Shown here: one piece after another, positions 36,490 to 45,303 of the stretch
How positions within the stretch are numbered: the first letter of the stretch is position 1
Layout of the letters: each line of letters starts with the position of its first letter
From: Nitrospirota bacterium
GTDB taxonomy: Bacteria > Nitrospirota > Thermodesulfovibrionia > Thermodesulfovibrionales > UBA1546
Direction: 5' to 3'
NCBI GenBank assembly: GCA_009773185.1
Contig: WPIF01000007.1
Location: forward strand, 48,206 to 112,205
Length of the DNA: 64,000 bases
The notes under the pieces: model-generated
What the model saw: only the letters and a program-made list of their open reading frames with translations
What the model was told of the DNA's origin: nothing
The model's database searches: none
Translations under genes and position numbers: made by a program

Positions 36490-37167
36490 TTGATTCCGTT
36501 TAAAGATGATAACCCGACAAGCACATTCCCTTTTGTTACTATCGGGATAATTGCGATAAACATACTCGTCTATATATGGGAAATAATGTCGCCTGCAGGA
36601 GAGAAATATATTGTCTATAGTTATGGTGCAATCCCCTCGAACCTTATATCTTTTGATACGATGCAGCCATTACATCCGGTACTTACGATATTCTCGGCTA
36701 TGTTCCTTCATGGGGGGATATTGCACATCGCCGGGAATATGCTATACCTCTGGATATTCGGAAATAACATTGAAGACATGCTTGGCCATTTCAAATTTTT
36801 TATGTTTTATCTCACGAGTGGTATTGTGGCTGCTTACTCACATGCAATCATGGCGTCTTCTTCATCTGTGCCGATGATTGGCGCAAGCGGCGCAGTTGCC
36901 GGAGTGCTCGGGGCTTACCTGCTTTTATTTCCCCGCGCAAGAGTGCATACGCTGATATTTTTGGGATTCTTTATTGAGGTTGTCAAAATTCCAGCCTTGA
37001 TAGTTATTGGGTTTTGGGCTATTATACAGGTTGTCAACGGGCTTTTGACCCAGGGGAGCGCAGCACAAGGAGGGGTCGCGTGGTTCGCCCATGTCGGGGG
37101 GTTCTTGGCGGGGCTCCTGACAATTAAACTATGGTTGCCAGGGAGGAGGTTTAGAGAGTGGTCGTAG
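36490..37167 (+). CDS. Rhomboid family intramembrane serine protease
   Basis: The 225-residue membrane protein cleaves substrates within the membrane. The catalytic serine is Ser133 in GASGAVAGVLGAYL and the catalytic histidine is His201 in FAHVGGFLAG; the HxxxN motif is His79-Ala-Gly-Asn83 region (HIAGNMLYLWIFG). Six or seven hydrophobic helices are visible. The start is a TTG behind a strong GGAGGGAGG site. The next gene overlaps the 3' end by 10 bases. Confidence 0.92.
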   Translation: MIPFKDDNPTSTFPFVTIGIIAINILVYIWEIMSPAGEKYIVYSYGAIPSNLISFDTMQPLHPVLTIFSAMFLHGGILHIAGNMLYLWIFGNNIEDMLGHFKFFMFYLTSGIVAAYSHAIMASSSSVPMIGASGAVAGVLGAYLLLFPRARVHTLIFLGFFIEVVKIPALIVIGFWAIIQVVNGLLTQGSAAQGGVAWFAHVGGFLAGLLTIKLWLPGRRFREWS

Positions 37168-38075
37168 GCTGTCCGAAATGTAAAATAAAGCTTAAGGTTG
37201 CGGATGAAAAACTCACGCCTGAAGGCATACGCTTCAAATGCCCCAAATGCAGCACAGTGCTCCTGGTAAAAAAACCTGCAGTGCAGATAAAACCTTTGGA
37301 GAATAAGATTATTGTTGCGCATGAAAACCCTGCAATCGTTGAGAGGGTAAACAAATTACTGACACAAAAAGGTTACTCAGTTATTGTTTCATATGATGGA
37401 ATAGACACAATGATTAAGGCTGTAAAAGAACTCCCGTTTCTTGCAATCCTGGATGTTGCATTGCCCAAGATATACGGGTTTGAGGTCTGCAAGAGGCTGA
37501 AAGAACGGGCAGAAACAAAAGAGATAAAGGTCATACTGATAAGTTCGATTTACGATAAAACCAGATACAGAAGAGAGCCTACTTCTTTCCACGGAGCTGA
37601 CGATTATATTGAGGAGCATGAGATAGAACATTTGCTCATGGACAAAATTGATGTAGTAAGAGGTGTAAAACCGAAAGAAGAAATTGCGGAAAAGCCAAAA
37701 GAGCCGGTTGTTGAAAAACCCCAGCCAAAGGTTGAAATGCCGGCACCGCCCAAAGTTGAAGCAGTTCTTAAGGCAGCAGCCCCTCAGGCAGTACCGCCCC
37801 TGAAACCGGAAATAAAAGTAGAGGCAGATGAAGCAGTAGAAAAAGCGCGCCGGCTGGCCAGGACTATTATAGCTGACATCTATCTTTACAGTTCATCAAA
37901 GATGGAAGAGGCAATAAAAAATAACAATTTTTACACTGTGTTTGCCTCTGAAGTTAAAGAAGGAACGAAGCTTTATGATGGCCGGATATCGCCTGAAGTG
38001 CGCAGTAAAGGCAATTTTTTCCGCGAGGCTATTGATAATTTCATAGAAAACAAGAAGAAAGTCTTAAAAATTTAA
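37158..38075 (+). CDS. Zinc-ribbon/receiver-domain protein
   Basis: The 305-residue protein has an N-terminal MJ0042-type zinc ribbon (Cys5, Cys8, Cys28, Cys31), a response-regulator receiver domain (about 48-165) with phosphoacceptor Asp99 in AILDVALPKIYGFEVCKRL, a Pro/Lys/Glu-rich linker (about 172-222) and a C-terminal helical domain. The acidic pair that normally coordinates magnesium is reduced to His-Glu (VAHENP), so phosphorylation may be altered. Similar proteins occur in deltaproteobacteria and Nitrospirota, often linked to motility or development. No kinase gene is adjacent. Confidence 0.8.
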   Translation: MVVGCPKCKIKLKVADEKLTPEGIRFKCPKCSTVLLVKKPAVQIKPLENKIIVAHENPAIVERVNKLLTQKGYSVIVSYDGIDTMIKAVKELPFLAILDVALPKIYGFEVCKRLKERAETKEIKVILISSIYDKTRYRREPTSFHGADDYIEEHEIEHLLMDKIDVVRGVKPKEEIAEKPKEPVVEKPQPKVEMPAPPKVEAVLKAAAPQAVPPLKPEIKVEADEAVEKARRLARTIIADIYLYSSSKMEEAIKNNNFYTVFASEVKEGTKLYDGRISPEVRSKGNFFREAIDNFIENKKKVLKI

Positions 38076-38145
38076 AAATAGAAGCAAAAAAGAGAAAGGA
38101 AGAGCTTTAGCGAGATTTCAAGGTTTTTATCCGTTTTAACTCCCC

Positions 38146-38199
38146 TTGCCTTAAGGGTCACATTCTAGTATATTAGCACTCTCTGGCAGTGAGTGCTAA
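38146..38199 (+). promoter_or_regulatory. groESL promoter with CIRCE operator
   Basis: TTGCCT (38146-38151) and TATATT (38169-38174) are 17 bases apart. They run into a perfect CIRCE element, TTAGCACTC-N9-GAGTGCTAA at 38173-38199. HrcA bound there would block the start site, releasing the chaperonin operon on heat stress. A further small hairpin CCCCGAT-ATT-ATCGGGG (38211-38227) lies in the leader. Confidence 0.95.
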
Positions 38200-38259
38200 C
38201 AATTCTAAATCCCCGATATTATCGGGGCAGCTATGAGTTAAAAATATAAGAAAGGAGAC

Positions 38260-38556
38260 ATGTTTATGAAGTTTAAACCACTTAGAGACAGGGTATTTGT
38301 CAAATATTCCTCGGAAGAGGAAAAGACAGCAGGCGGCCTTTACATACCCGATGCAGCAAAGGAAAAACCGCAGAGAGGCACAGTAATAGCAGTAGGAACA
38401 GGACGGGTGACAGACGACGGTAAACGCCAGCCCATGGAGATTAAGGTAGGGGATACGATACTTTTTGACAAGTATTCAGGCTCAAAGATCAAGATGGACA
38501 ACGAGGAATATCTCATAATAAGAGAAGAAGACATCCTGGGAATCGTAGAGGGATAA
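38260..38556 (+). CDS. groES: Co-chaperonin GroES
   Basis: The 98-residue protein caps the GroEL cavity. Family strings are FKPLRDRVFVK, EEEKTAGGLYIPDAAKEKPQRGTVIAVG, VGDTILFDKYSGSKIKMD and EYLIIREEDILGIV. The first of two ATGs is used because AAAGGAG lies 5 bases before it. It is under CIRCE control and directly precedes groEL. Confidence 0.97.
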   Translation: MFMKFKPLRDRVFVKYSSEEEKTAGGLYIPDAAKEKPQRGTVIAVGTGRVTDDGKRQPMEIKVGDTILFDKYSGSKIKMDNEEYLIIREEDILGIVEG

Positions 38557-38582
38557 AAAACAGGTCGGTACGACTCGCAACC

Positions 38583-38610
38583 GAGCTGACAGCTATAAGC
38601 TTTCAGCTTT
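38583..38610 (+). repeat. Degenerate 7-bp repeat in groES-groEL gap
   Basis: Four consecutive 7-base units, GAGCTGA, CAGCTAT, AAGCTTT and CAGCTTT, occupy the gap just before the groEL ribosome-binding site. The unit resembles the AGCTGAG unit in tgt and the tract after groEL. Confidence 0.7.
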
Positions 38611-38634
38611 AAATTAAAGAAGGAGGACTTACAA

Positions 38635-40275
38635 ATGGCTAAACAGCTTCTTTTTGATGAAGCAGCAAGGCATGAAATACTCAAAGGAGTGAGCATGCTT
38701 ACAGATGCAGTAAAGGCGACATTAGGGCCAAAGGGGAGGAATGCAATCCTTGATAAAAAATATGGCGCGCCGACAATTACAAAAGACGGTGTCACTGTTG
38801 CAAAAGAGATAGAACTAAAAGACCCATGGCAGAATATGGGCGCACAGCTTGTAAGGGAAGTCGCTTCAAAAACATCTGATGTAGCCGGTGACGGCACAAC
38901 AACAGCAACTGTGCTTGCGCATGCTATTTACAGAGAGGGCATGAAGCACGTTGTAGCTGGCGCAAACCCGATGGATATTAAGAGGGGGATAGAGAAGGCA
39001 GTAGAGGTGGTTATATCTGAGCTTAAGAAAATGAGCAAGCCTGTTCAGGATAAAAAAGAGATAGGGCAGGTCGGCACGATATCGGCAAACAGCGACCCGT
39101 CAATCGGTGAACTGATTGCAGAGGCAATGGACAAGGTCGGGAAAGACGGAGTAATCACGGTTGAAGAGGCCAAAAGCATGGCAACAACACTTGATGTTGT
39201 TGAGGGCATGCAGTTTGACAGGGGATATATTTCTCCTTATTTCATAACAGACCCTGAGCGCATGGAATGTATACTTGAGGACGTATTTATACTCATCCAT
39301 GAAAAGAAGATTTCAAGCATGAAGGACCTTCTCCCTGTACTTGAACAGACAGCAAAGATGGGAAAACCTTTAATGATTATTTCCGAGGAAGTTGAAGGCG
39401 AAGCCCTGGCAACATTGGTTGTGAATAAATTGCGCGGCACGATCCAGGTCTGCGCTGTTAAGGCCCCTGGCTTTGGCGACAGAAGAAAGGCAATGCTCGA
39501 AGATGTTGCTATTCTCACCGGCGGCACACTGATAGCAGAAGACCTTGGTATTAAGCTTGAGAGCATAAAGATTGCTGATCTCGGAAGGGCAAAAAAGATT
39601 ACAGTTGACAAGGAAAACACAACTATTGTTGAAGGCGCCGGAGACCATGCAAAGATTCAGGGAAGGGTAAAACAGATAAAGGCGCAGATAGAGGAAACAA
39701 CCTCTGATTATGACAGGGAAAAGCTGCAGGAGCGGCTTGCAAAGATAGTTGGCGGAGTTGCGGTTATCAATGTCGGAGCTGCAACTGAAACAGAGATGAA
39801 AGAGAAAAAGGCAAGAGTTGAAGATGCACTCCATGCAACAAGGGCTGCTGTTGAAGAAGGCATAGTCCCCGGCGGAGGTATCGCACTTCTCAGGACCTTG
39901 CCTGCTCTCAGCAAACTTAAACTGGAGACTGACCAGCAGGTAGGCGTTGAGATTGTTAAAAAATCTCTCGAAGAACCAATCAGACAGATTGTCAATAATG
40001 CAGGGCTTGAAGGTTCTGTGATTGTCGAGAAGGTTAAAAACTCAAAAGAGACAAACTATGGATTTGATGCAGATAAGGAAGAGTATGTTGATATGATAAA
40101 GGCAGGGATTATAGACCCGACAAAAGTGACAAGAACTGCGCTTCAGAATGCAGCTTCTGTTGCGGCCCTGATGCTTACAACAGCTGTTATGATTACAGAC
40201 ATACAGGAAGAAAAACCTGAGGCGCCTGGTGGAATGCCGCCTGGCGGAATGGGTGGAATGGGCGGAATGTACTAA
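38635..40275 (+). CDS. groEL: Chaperonin GroEL
   Basis: The 546-residue chaperonin folds proteins in its ATP-driven double ring. Diagnostic strings are [80 protein letters not shown] and the C-terminal GGM repeat. A GGAGG site precedes the ATG. It ends 50 bases before a clear terminator. Confidence 0.98.
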   Translation: MAKQLLFDEAARHEILKGVSMLTDAVKATLGPKGRNAILDKKYGAPTITKDGVTVAKEIELKDPWQNMGAQLVREVASKTSDVAGDGTTTATVLAHAIYREGMKHVVAGANPMDIKRGIEKAVEVVISELKKMSKPVQDKKEIGQVGTISANSDPSIGELIAEAMDKVGKDGVITVEEAKSMATTLDVVEGMQFDRGYISPYFITDPERMECILEDVFILIHEKKISSMKDLLPVLEQTAKMGKPLMIISEEVEGEALATLVVNKLRGTIQVCAVKAPGFGDRRKAMLEDVAILTGGTLIAEDLGIKLESIKIADLGRAKKITVDKENTTIVEGAGDHAKIQGRVKQIKAQIEETTSDYDREKLQERLAKIVGGVAVINVGAATETEMKEKKARVEDALHATRAAVEEGIVPGGGIALLRTLPALSKLKLETDQQVGVEIVKKSLEEPIRQIVNNAGLEGSVIVEKVKNSKETNYGFDADKEEYVDMIKAGIIDPTKVTRTALQNAASVAALMLTTAVMITDIQEEKPEAPGGMPPGGMGGMGGMY

Positions 40276-40278
40276 AAA

Positions 40279-40313
40279 CAGCTATCAGCTTTCAGCAATT
40301 AGCTGGCAGCAAA
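40279..40313 (+). repeat. Degenerate 7-bp repeat after groEL
   Basis: Five 7-base units follow the groEL stop: CAGCTAT, CAGCTTT, CAGCAAT, TAGCTGG and CAGCAAA. They are related to the units upstream of groEL, so both sides of the gene carry the same kind of tract. Confidence 0.7.
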
Positions 40314-40326
40314 ACAAAAACCTGAT

Positions 40327-40352
40327 GGGGCGTGCTCTGCACGCCCCTTTCT
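40327..40352 (+). terminator. Rho-independent terminator of groESL
   Basis: GGGGCGTGC and GCACGCCCC form a perfect 9-bp stem around TCT, followed by TTTCTT. It lies 50 bases after the groEL stop. Confidence 0.9.
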
Positions 40353-40400
40353 TGTCTCTATCTCATTGACTCCGGGTGTTAATTCTGGCACACTAAAAAC

Positions 40401-41486
40401 GTGAGAAAAAATATTGCAGTTATGCTTTTATGCCTTGTATTTCTCTATCTCATATACATAGCAATAGAATTTCTGGTCCCGCTTCCAACAGGCACAAGGA
40501 CCTCTGAGATACAGATACCCCAGGGCGCTACATTCAGGCAGGCTATTGATATCCTGTCAAAGGAGAAACTGATAAGAGATAAAAACCTTTTCCTGTTCAT
40601 TGGCAGGCTGACAGGCCTGCACAGAAAAATAAGGGCTGGTTACTATTCGATCACAGGCTCCATGAACCCGCTGGATATTTTAATCCTCTTAAAGAACGGC
40701 CAGATTGTAGAATATGACATAACAGTGGTGGAAGGGGATTCTCTGCTGGAGATAGGAGAAAAACTTGTTGAGAAAAACATTGGGGACAGGGAGACATTCA
40801 GAAAGATTGCGAAGGACAGTGATTTTTTACAGTCATTCAAGATAGATGCTCCTTCAATCGAGGGATATCTTTTCCCTGATACATATAAAATGCCCAAGGG
40901 AATAGAGATTGAAAATGCCCTTGCCATGATGATAAACAGCATGCGTGCTAAATATTCGGCTAAATTACAGGGAAGAGCAGCAGAACTCGGACTTACTGAG
41001 AACGAGGTTCTTACGCTCGCATCCATAATTGAAAAAGAGGCAATTATAAACAGTGAAAGGCCCTTGATATCGGCTGTCTATCATAACAGGCTTAAAAAAA
41101 GGATGCTTTTGCAGGCAGACCCGACTGCAGTTTACGGCATAAAAAGTTCAAAGGAAAGAATAACCATGAGTGATCTCAGGCGTAAAACCCTGTATAACAC
41201 ATATGTTATTAAGAGCCTGCCTCCGGGGCCTATTGCCTCGCCAGGCATCAAATCAATTGAGGCAGCATTATATCCTGCAGATGAGAGGTATCTTTATTTT
41301 GTATCAAACAATGACGGCACGCATCAGTTCTCTGTCACGGCAGAAGAACACATAACTGCGGTGAAGGCGTACAGGGAGATGAGAAAGATAGATAAAGAGA
41401 TAGAGAAGCTGAAAGAAAAGGAAAAACAGAAAGAGACAGGAAAAGAGAAAAATAATAACGGGGTGAAGGTAAATGGCCGCTCGTAA
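40401..41486 (+). CDS. mltG: Endolytic murein transglycosylase MltG
   Basis: MltG is an inner-membrane lytic transglycosylase that cuts nascent glycan strands and sets their length. The 361-residue protein has one N-terminal membrane helix (VMLLCLVFLYLIYIAIEFLV), a LysM-like region (IPQGATFRQAIDIL), and the YceG domain with EGYLFPDTYKMP, the catalytic Glu in TLASIIEKEA, LLQADPTAVYGI and GPIASPGIKSIEAALYPA. The start is a GTG. The C-terminus is a Lys/Glu-rich tail that runs into the ispG start (14-base overlap). Confidence 0.95.
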   Translation: MRKNIAVMLLCLVFLYLIYIAIEFLVPLPTGTRTSEIQIPQGATFRQAIDILSKEKLIRDKNLFLFIGRLTGLHRKIRAGYYSITGSMNPLDILILLKNGQIVEYDITVVEGDSLLEIGEKLVEKNIGDRETFRKIAKDSDFLQSFKIDAPSIEGYLFPDTYKMPKGIEIENALAMMINSMRAKYSAKLQGRAAELGLTENEVLTLASIIEKEAIINSERPLISAVYHNRLKKRMLLQADPTAVYGIKSSKERITMSDLRRKTLYNTYVIKSLPPGPIASPGIKSIEAALYPADERYLYFVSNNDGTHQFSVTAEEHITAVKAYREMRKIDKEIEKLKEKEKQKETGKEKNNNGVKVNGRS

Positions 41487-42522
41487 GAAAACACGTACGA
41501 TTTATGTCGGAAAAGTTCCTATTGGCGGCGGACACTCAATAAGTGTTCAGTCAATGACAAAGACAGACACGAGGGATGTAAAGGCAACGGTAAAACAGAT
41601 TAAGGGACTGGAAAAGGCCGGTTGCGAGATTATAAGGCTTGCCGTGCCTGATATGGATGCGGCAAAGGCCCTGGGCAAAATAAAAAAATCCGTAAACATA
41701 CCAATAATAGCAGATATCCACTTTGACTGGAGGCTTGCACTTGAGGCAATAAATCAGGGAGTTGACGGCTTGAGAATAAATCCCGGCAATATCGGAGCCG
41801 CCTGGAAAGTGAAAGAAGTTGTTGCAGGCGCAAAGGATAAGGGGTTGCCTATCCGGATAGGCGTAAACGCAGGTTCGCTGGATAAAAGACTGCTTGCGAA
41901 GTACGGGCATCCAACACCTCAGGCCCTTGTAGAAAGCGCAGCCGGGCATATAAATATTCTGGAGGGATTAAAGTTCAGGGACATAAAGGTCTCTCTCAAG
42001 GCATCGAATGTGCCAACCACTGTTGAGGCATACAGATTGTTTTCAGGAAAATTTAAATATCCGGTGCATGTGGGTATATCAGAGGCAGGGCCGCCGTCAA
42101 CCGGCATTATAAAAAGCGCTGTGGGTATAGGCATATTACTTTCAGAGGGCATAGGAGATACCATCAGGGTTTCGCTGACTGCAGAGCCCGTTGAGGAAAT
42201 AAGAGTGGCTTACGGGATATTGAGCGCTCTCGGTTTAAGAAAAAGGGGCGCTGAGATTATCTCATGTCCTACCTGCGGAAGGTGCAATATTAATCTGAAA
42301 GGGCTTGCTGCGAAGGTTGAATCAAAATTAAAGTTAATTGATAAACCGATAACAGTTGCTGTAATGGGATGTATTGTCAACGGCCCGGGTGAGGCAAGGG
42401 AAGCTGATTTTGGAATAGCAGGCGGAAAAGGAAGAGGTATACTTTTCAAAAAAGGGAAGATAATAAAGGCCGTAAAAGAGGACAGGCTCCTTGAAGAATT
42501 GCTTAAGGAGATTGAAGGCTGA
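41473..42522 (+). CDS. ispG: 4-hydroxy-3-methylbut-2-enyl diphosphate synthase
   Basis: IspG makes HMBPP in the MEP isoprenoid pathway using a [4Fe-4S] cluster. Motifs include SVQSMTKTDTRD, IADIHFDWRLAL, LRINPGNIG, GVNAGSLDKRLL and HVGISEAGP. Cluster ligands are Cys265 and Cys268 (CPTCGRC), Cys300 (GCIVNGPGE) and Glu307. At 349 residues it is the short form without the inserted domain. It overlaps mltG by 14 bases. Confidence 0.96.
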   Translation: MAARKKTRTIYVGKVPIGGGHSISVQSMTKTDTRDVKATVKQIKGLEKAGCEIIRLAVPDMDAAKALGKIKKSVNIPIIADIHFDWRLALEAINQGVDGLRINPGNIGAAWKVKEVVAGAKDKGLPIRIGVNAGSLDKRLLAKYGHPTPQALVESAAGHINILEGLKFRDIKVSLKASNVPTTVEAYRLFSGKFKYPVHVGISEAGPPSTGIIKSAVGIGILLSEGIGDTIRVSLTAEPVEEIRVAYGILSALGLRKRGAEIISCPTCGRCNINLKGLAAKVESKLKLIDKPITVAVMGCIVNGPGEAREADFGIAGGKGRGILFKKGKIIKAVKEDRLLEELLKEIEG

Positions 42523-42581
42523 TATTGTCTATTTCCCGATGAATCTGGTAATATTATTAAATTTTAAAAATGGAGGGCATC

Positions 42582-42968
42582 ATGGCAGATATAGTTAAAG
42601 TAGCAATAGTGGGTTGCGGAAGGACAGGGCAGCCACTGTTAAAGGAGCTGAAGAAGCATAAATATATCAAGGTCGTAGGTGTTGCTGACATAAACGAGAA
42701 ATCACCCGGAATGCAGTTTGCTAAAAAGAGCAGGATACCAGCCACAAAGAATTTTATGGACCTTGCGAAAAAAGGCAGGAATGTAGACATGATTATCGAT
42801 GTCTCAGGCAATAAAAAAGTAAGGGACACATTAAAAAAGTATTACAAGAAAACCAAAAATACACATACAATAATCGTACATGAGCTTATAGTAAGGCTTA
42901 TTATGTCAATGTCTCAGAGACTCGGAAAGCTTACAAAGACTTATCACCCGAATATCAAGGGGATTTAA
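42582..42968 (+). CDS. Stand-alone Rossmann-fold NAD-binding protein
   Basis: The 128-residue product starts at the ATG preceded by GGAGG (an ATG 12 bases earlier overlaps that site). It begins VKVAIVGCGRTGQPLLKEL, a GxGxxG dinucleotide-binding motif, then VVGVADINEKSPG and DMIIDVSGNKKV, like the N-terminal domain of Gfo/Idh oxidoreductases. No catalytic C-terminal domain follows, so it is either a small redox-sensing or regulatory module or a reduced enzyme. It is co-directional with ispG, 59 bases downstream. Confidence 0.65.
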   Translation: MADIVKVAIVGCGRTGQPLLKELKKHKYIKVVGVADINEKSPGMQFAKKSRIPATKNFMDLAKKGRNVDMIIDVSGNKKVRDTLKKYYKKTKNTHTIIVHELIVRLIMSMSQRLGKLTKTYHPNIKGI

Positions 42969-43008
42969 AAAAGGTTATTTAAAACAGCAGGAACCGGGCC
43001 TTCTCTGC

Positions 43009-43629
43009 TTATTGAAGTTTGGTTGCCAAAAGGTCAGCCCTTTTTATGGAGCTGAGAAGATACTCTTTAAATTTCGAAGGCAGCAGCCATTTGATGCCAA
43101 GCTTTTCAGCCCATTTTATTATCCCCTGGTCTGCTGTTACCAGCAGGGCGTCAAGTTCCCGCGCAAGAAGTATCAGGTCCACATCTTCTTTGCTGTCAAT
43201 GATTCCCTCTCTTAATGCCTCCCTGTATTTTCTTCTAAGGTCTTTAATAGTCTCTTCTTCCCCTGCTTTAGTGACACCCCTTACGGCCTTTTCAGCCACC
43301 CTGAGCCCCTTGTTTATCCTTTCTCTGATGTCCTCAATAAGTTCATAAAGCAAAAATGCAGGGCATGTGAGCTCATATTTTTTGGGAGGTTTCTGGTGAA
43401 GGATAACCAGCAGGTCTCCTGATATTTTTTCAGGCTCGATAAAGTTAAGCAGTTCCTCAAATATGGACGGCGGCATATAAAAATCAAGTAAATACGCCTG
43501 TGACGCCAGGGACAGGAAACTTTCGAATGCCTCCGTGGGTGTCCTGCCGAAACTATCGCGCACATCAGGGTTGACAAAGAGGCTTGTATCCAGGACAACA
43601 GCCTCTTTTTTAAATCTTGCCGGCGCCAT
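43009..43629 (-). CDS. RNA ligase partner protein (PIN domain)
   Basis: The 206-residue protein has a PIN-like core ([14 protein letters not shown] at the N-terminus, [30 protein letters not shown] near the C-terminus with the acidic residues) and matches the family called RNA ligase partner protein from its usual neighbour, an Rnl3-type RNA ligase. No ligase gene is visible in this window. It overlaps the 3' end of the upstream lapB-like gene by 20 bases, so the two are co-expressed. Nuclease activity is inferred. Confidence 0.8.
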   Translation of the reverse strand: MAPARFKKEAVVLDTSLFVNPDVRDSFGRTPTEAFESFLSLASQAYLLDFYMPPSIFEELLNFIEPEKISGDLLVILHQKPPKKYELTCPAFLLYELIEDIRERINKGLRVAEKAVRGVTKAGEEETIKDLRRKYREALREGIIDSKEDVDLILLARELDALLVTADQGIIKWAEKLGIKWLLPSKFKEYLLSSIKRADLLATKLQ

Positions 43630-44923
43630 GTATATTGAAGGTAGAAGTGTTCCAGGTGTTGCAACTCGGGCACCTGCCGGACCATTCCTGGGAGTGGTAT
43701 CCGCAGACTGAGCACCAGTATGGAAGCCTGAAAGCCATTTTCATATCAACAGCCTTTTTGAATTCTGCCACAGCCCTGTCACATTGATCACGTTTGAGAT
43801 AAAGGTCGCCCATTATTTGATAAAGTTCCGGGGAGGCCATTCCGCTTGCATCAACATAGGTAAAAGTCTCGAATGCATCGTCTATCATCTCAAGCCTGTA
43901 ATAGAGTTTCCCAAGCAGAAACCTGAGGATATGGTTCTGTGGTTTTTTTGCCAGGCTGTTTTCATACAGCCTTATGAGCCTTGAGGGCTCTCCCAGGCTT
44001 ATAAGAAGGTCTTCAAGCCGTGCAAGGATTATCATGGATGATGTCTGCTCATAGCTTTTTTCAAGGAAATCTACTGTATCTTCAGACTCTCCTTCCCTGA
44101 GCATCACCTCTGCAAGCCCAAGATATGCAGGGATAAAATCTCCATTCAGCTTCAGGAGTGTCCTGAATGCTTTTTTTGCTTTTTCTATCTCTCCGTGCTC
44201 AAGGCTGTGCCTGCCATATTCGTACTTATAGCCGAGGAGATTGGTCTGTTCTCTCTGGCGGTCCTTTTCAGTATGCTCGTGTTTTAATATTGTCTTTTGC
44301 ACATCAACAAGTTCGTCCCATTTTTCATCCCTTTCGAGGATTGCCCTTTTTTTGTAGAGTGCACTAAGGTTGTCGGTATCTATATCAAGGATCTTTTCTA
44401 TGTAGTTCAAGGCGTCAGCCCACCTGCCTGTTTTTTCCATAAGGCTTTCGAGAGAGAAAAGCACCTCAAGGTTTTCAGGGTTAACCGAGAAGGCCTTATT
44501 GTAGAAATCTGCTGCCTTCTGATAGCCTTCCTCGGCAGCTGCAATATCTCCAAGCCTGAGAAGGGAATTAAGATGCTTTGGTTCTTCGATAAGGATGCTT
44601 TCAAGCGGTTTTTTGGCCTCGTCTTCATCATGGGCAAGGAGGGCATTCAGGGCATTTGAATACAGTTCCTGAATCTTTGCCTCTTTCTTCTGCCTGCGCT
44701 GATACTGCCAGTTATCTATAAAACGTTTTGTATCTCTTATTGTGAAGGTGATAAGCATTGCAAGGGCGCCTGCCACACATGAAAAGAGTATCAGGGCTAT
44801 CTTGGGAGTCTCATAGGTATTATCAAAAGGTATTTTGATTGTTGTTATTTCCTGGTTGACATATGCAAAGGCCCCAAGCCCTGCAAGAAAGAGAATAAAT
44901 ATAAATATTGCAATTTTCCCCAT
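43610..44923 (-). CDS. LapA-LapB-like TPR protein for LPS assembly
   Basis: The 437-residue protein has two N-terminal membrane helices in a LapA/DUF1049-like arrangement ([18 protein letters not shown] and [19 protein letters not shown]), TPR repeats from about residue 85 to 395, and a rubredoxin-like C-terminal metal site [21 protein letters not shown]. The TPR plus CxxC...CxxC tail is the LapB/YciM signature; LapB controls LpxC turnover and LPS assembly in enterobacteria. E. coli makes LapA and LapB as two proteins, and here the helices appear fused to the TPR part. Confidence 0.82.
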   Translation of the reverse strand: MGKIAIFIFILFLAGLGAFAYVNQEITTIKIPFDNTYETPKIALILFSCVAGALAMLITFTIRDTKRFIDNWQYQRRQKKEAKIQELYSNALNALLAHDEDEAKKPLESILIEEPKHLNSLLRLGDIAAAEEGYQKAADFYNKAFSVNPENLEVLFSLESLMEKTGRWADALNYIEKILDIDTDNLSALYKKRAILERDEKWDELVDVQKTILKHEHTEKDRQREQTNLLGYKYEYGRHSLEHGEIEKAKKAFRTLLKLNGDFIPAYLGLAEVMLREGESEDTVDFLEKSYEQTSSMIILARLEDLLISLGEPSRLIRLYENSLAKKPQNHILRFLLGKLYYRLEMIDDAFETFTYVDASGMASPELYQIMGDLYLKRDQCDRAVAEFKKAVDMKMAFRLPYWCSVCGYHSQEWSGRCPSCNTWNTSTFNIHGAGKI

Positions 44924-45303
44924 TAGCGGTGGTAACCTTTCTCCTCTACAGGTATTCTCGGTGCATCGAGCCAGAGCTTCTCAAGCTGATAATACGCCCT
45001 TGTTTCCTCTTCGAAGATATGGATAATCACATCTCCATAGTCTATTAAGACCCAGCGTCCATGGTTTAATCCTTCGATTCCGATAGGACGGATGCGGCGC
45101 TTAGAGAAATTTTCCTCGATCGCTCCGAAGATTGCTTTTACCTGGGTAGTGCTTTCTCCTGAGCAGATAACAAAATAATCTGCAATGATGGACAGATTTT
45201 TTAGTTCAAGGATGAGTACATCCCCGGCCTTTTTCCCCATTGCTGTTTTTGCTGCTTCAAGGGCTTTGGCTTTACTTTCTAAAGGTTTTTCCTCCTTTTT
45301 TTA
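44923..45303 (-). CDS. rsfS: Ribosomal silencing factor RsfS (start uncertain)
   Basis: RsfS binds ribosomal protein L14 and blocks 50S-30S joining. The core KKAGDVLILELKNLSIIADYFVICSG and NHGRWVLIDYGDVIIHIF, then YYQLEKLW, are diagnostic. The first ATG is at 45240, but conserved-looking sequence LESKAKALEAAKTAM lies upstream in frame. A strong AAGGAGG sits 8 bases before a TTA codon in that frame, and no ATG, GTG or TTG occurs between the nadD stop and 45240. The true start is therefore unclear; the listed span includes the whole open frame back to the nadD stop. Confidence 0.85.

Noticed and set aside
38211-38227. Terminator before groES
   Set aside because: The CCCCGAT/ATCGGGG hairpin has no T run and lies downstream of the CIRCE promoter, so it is a leader hairpin at most.
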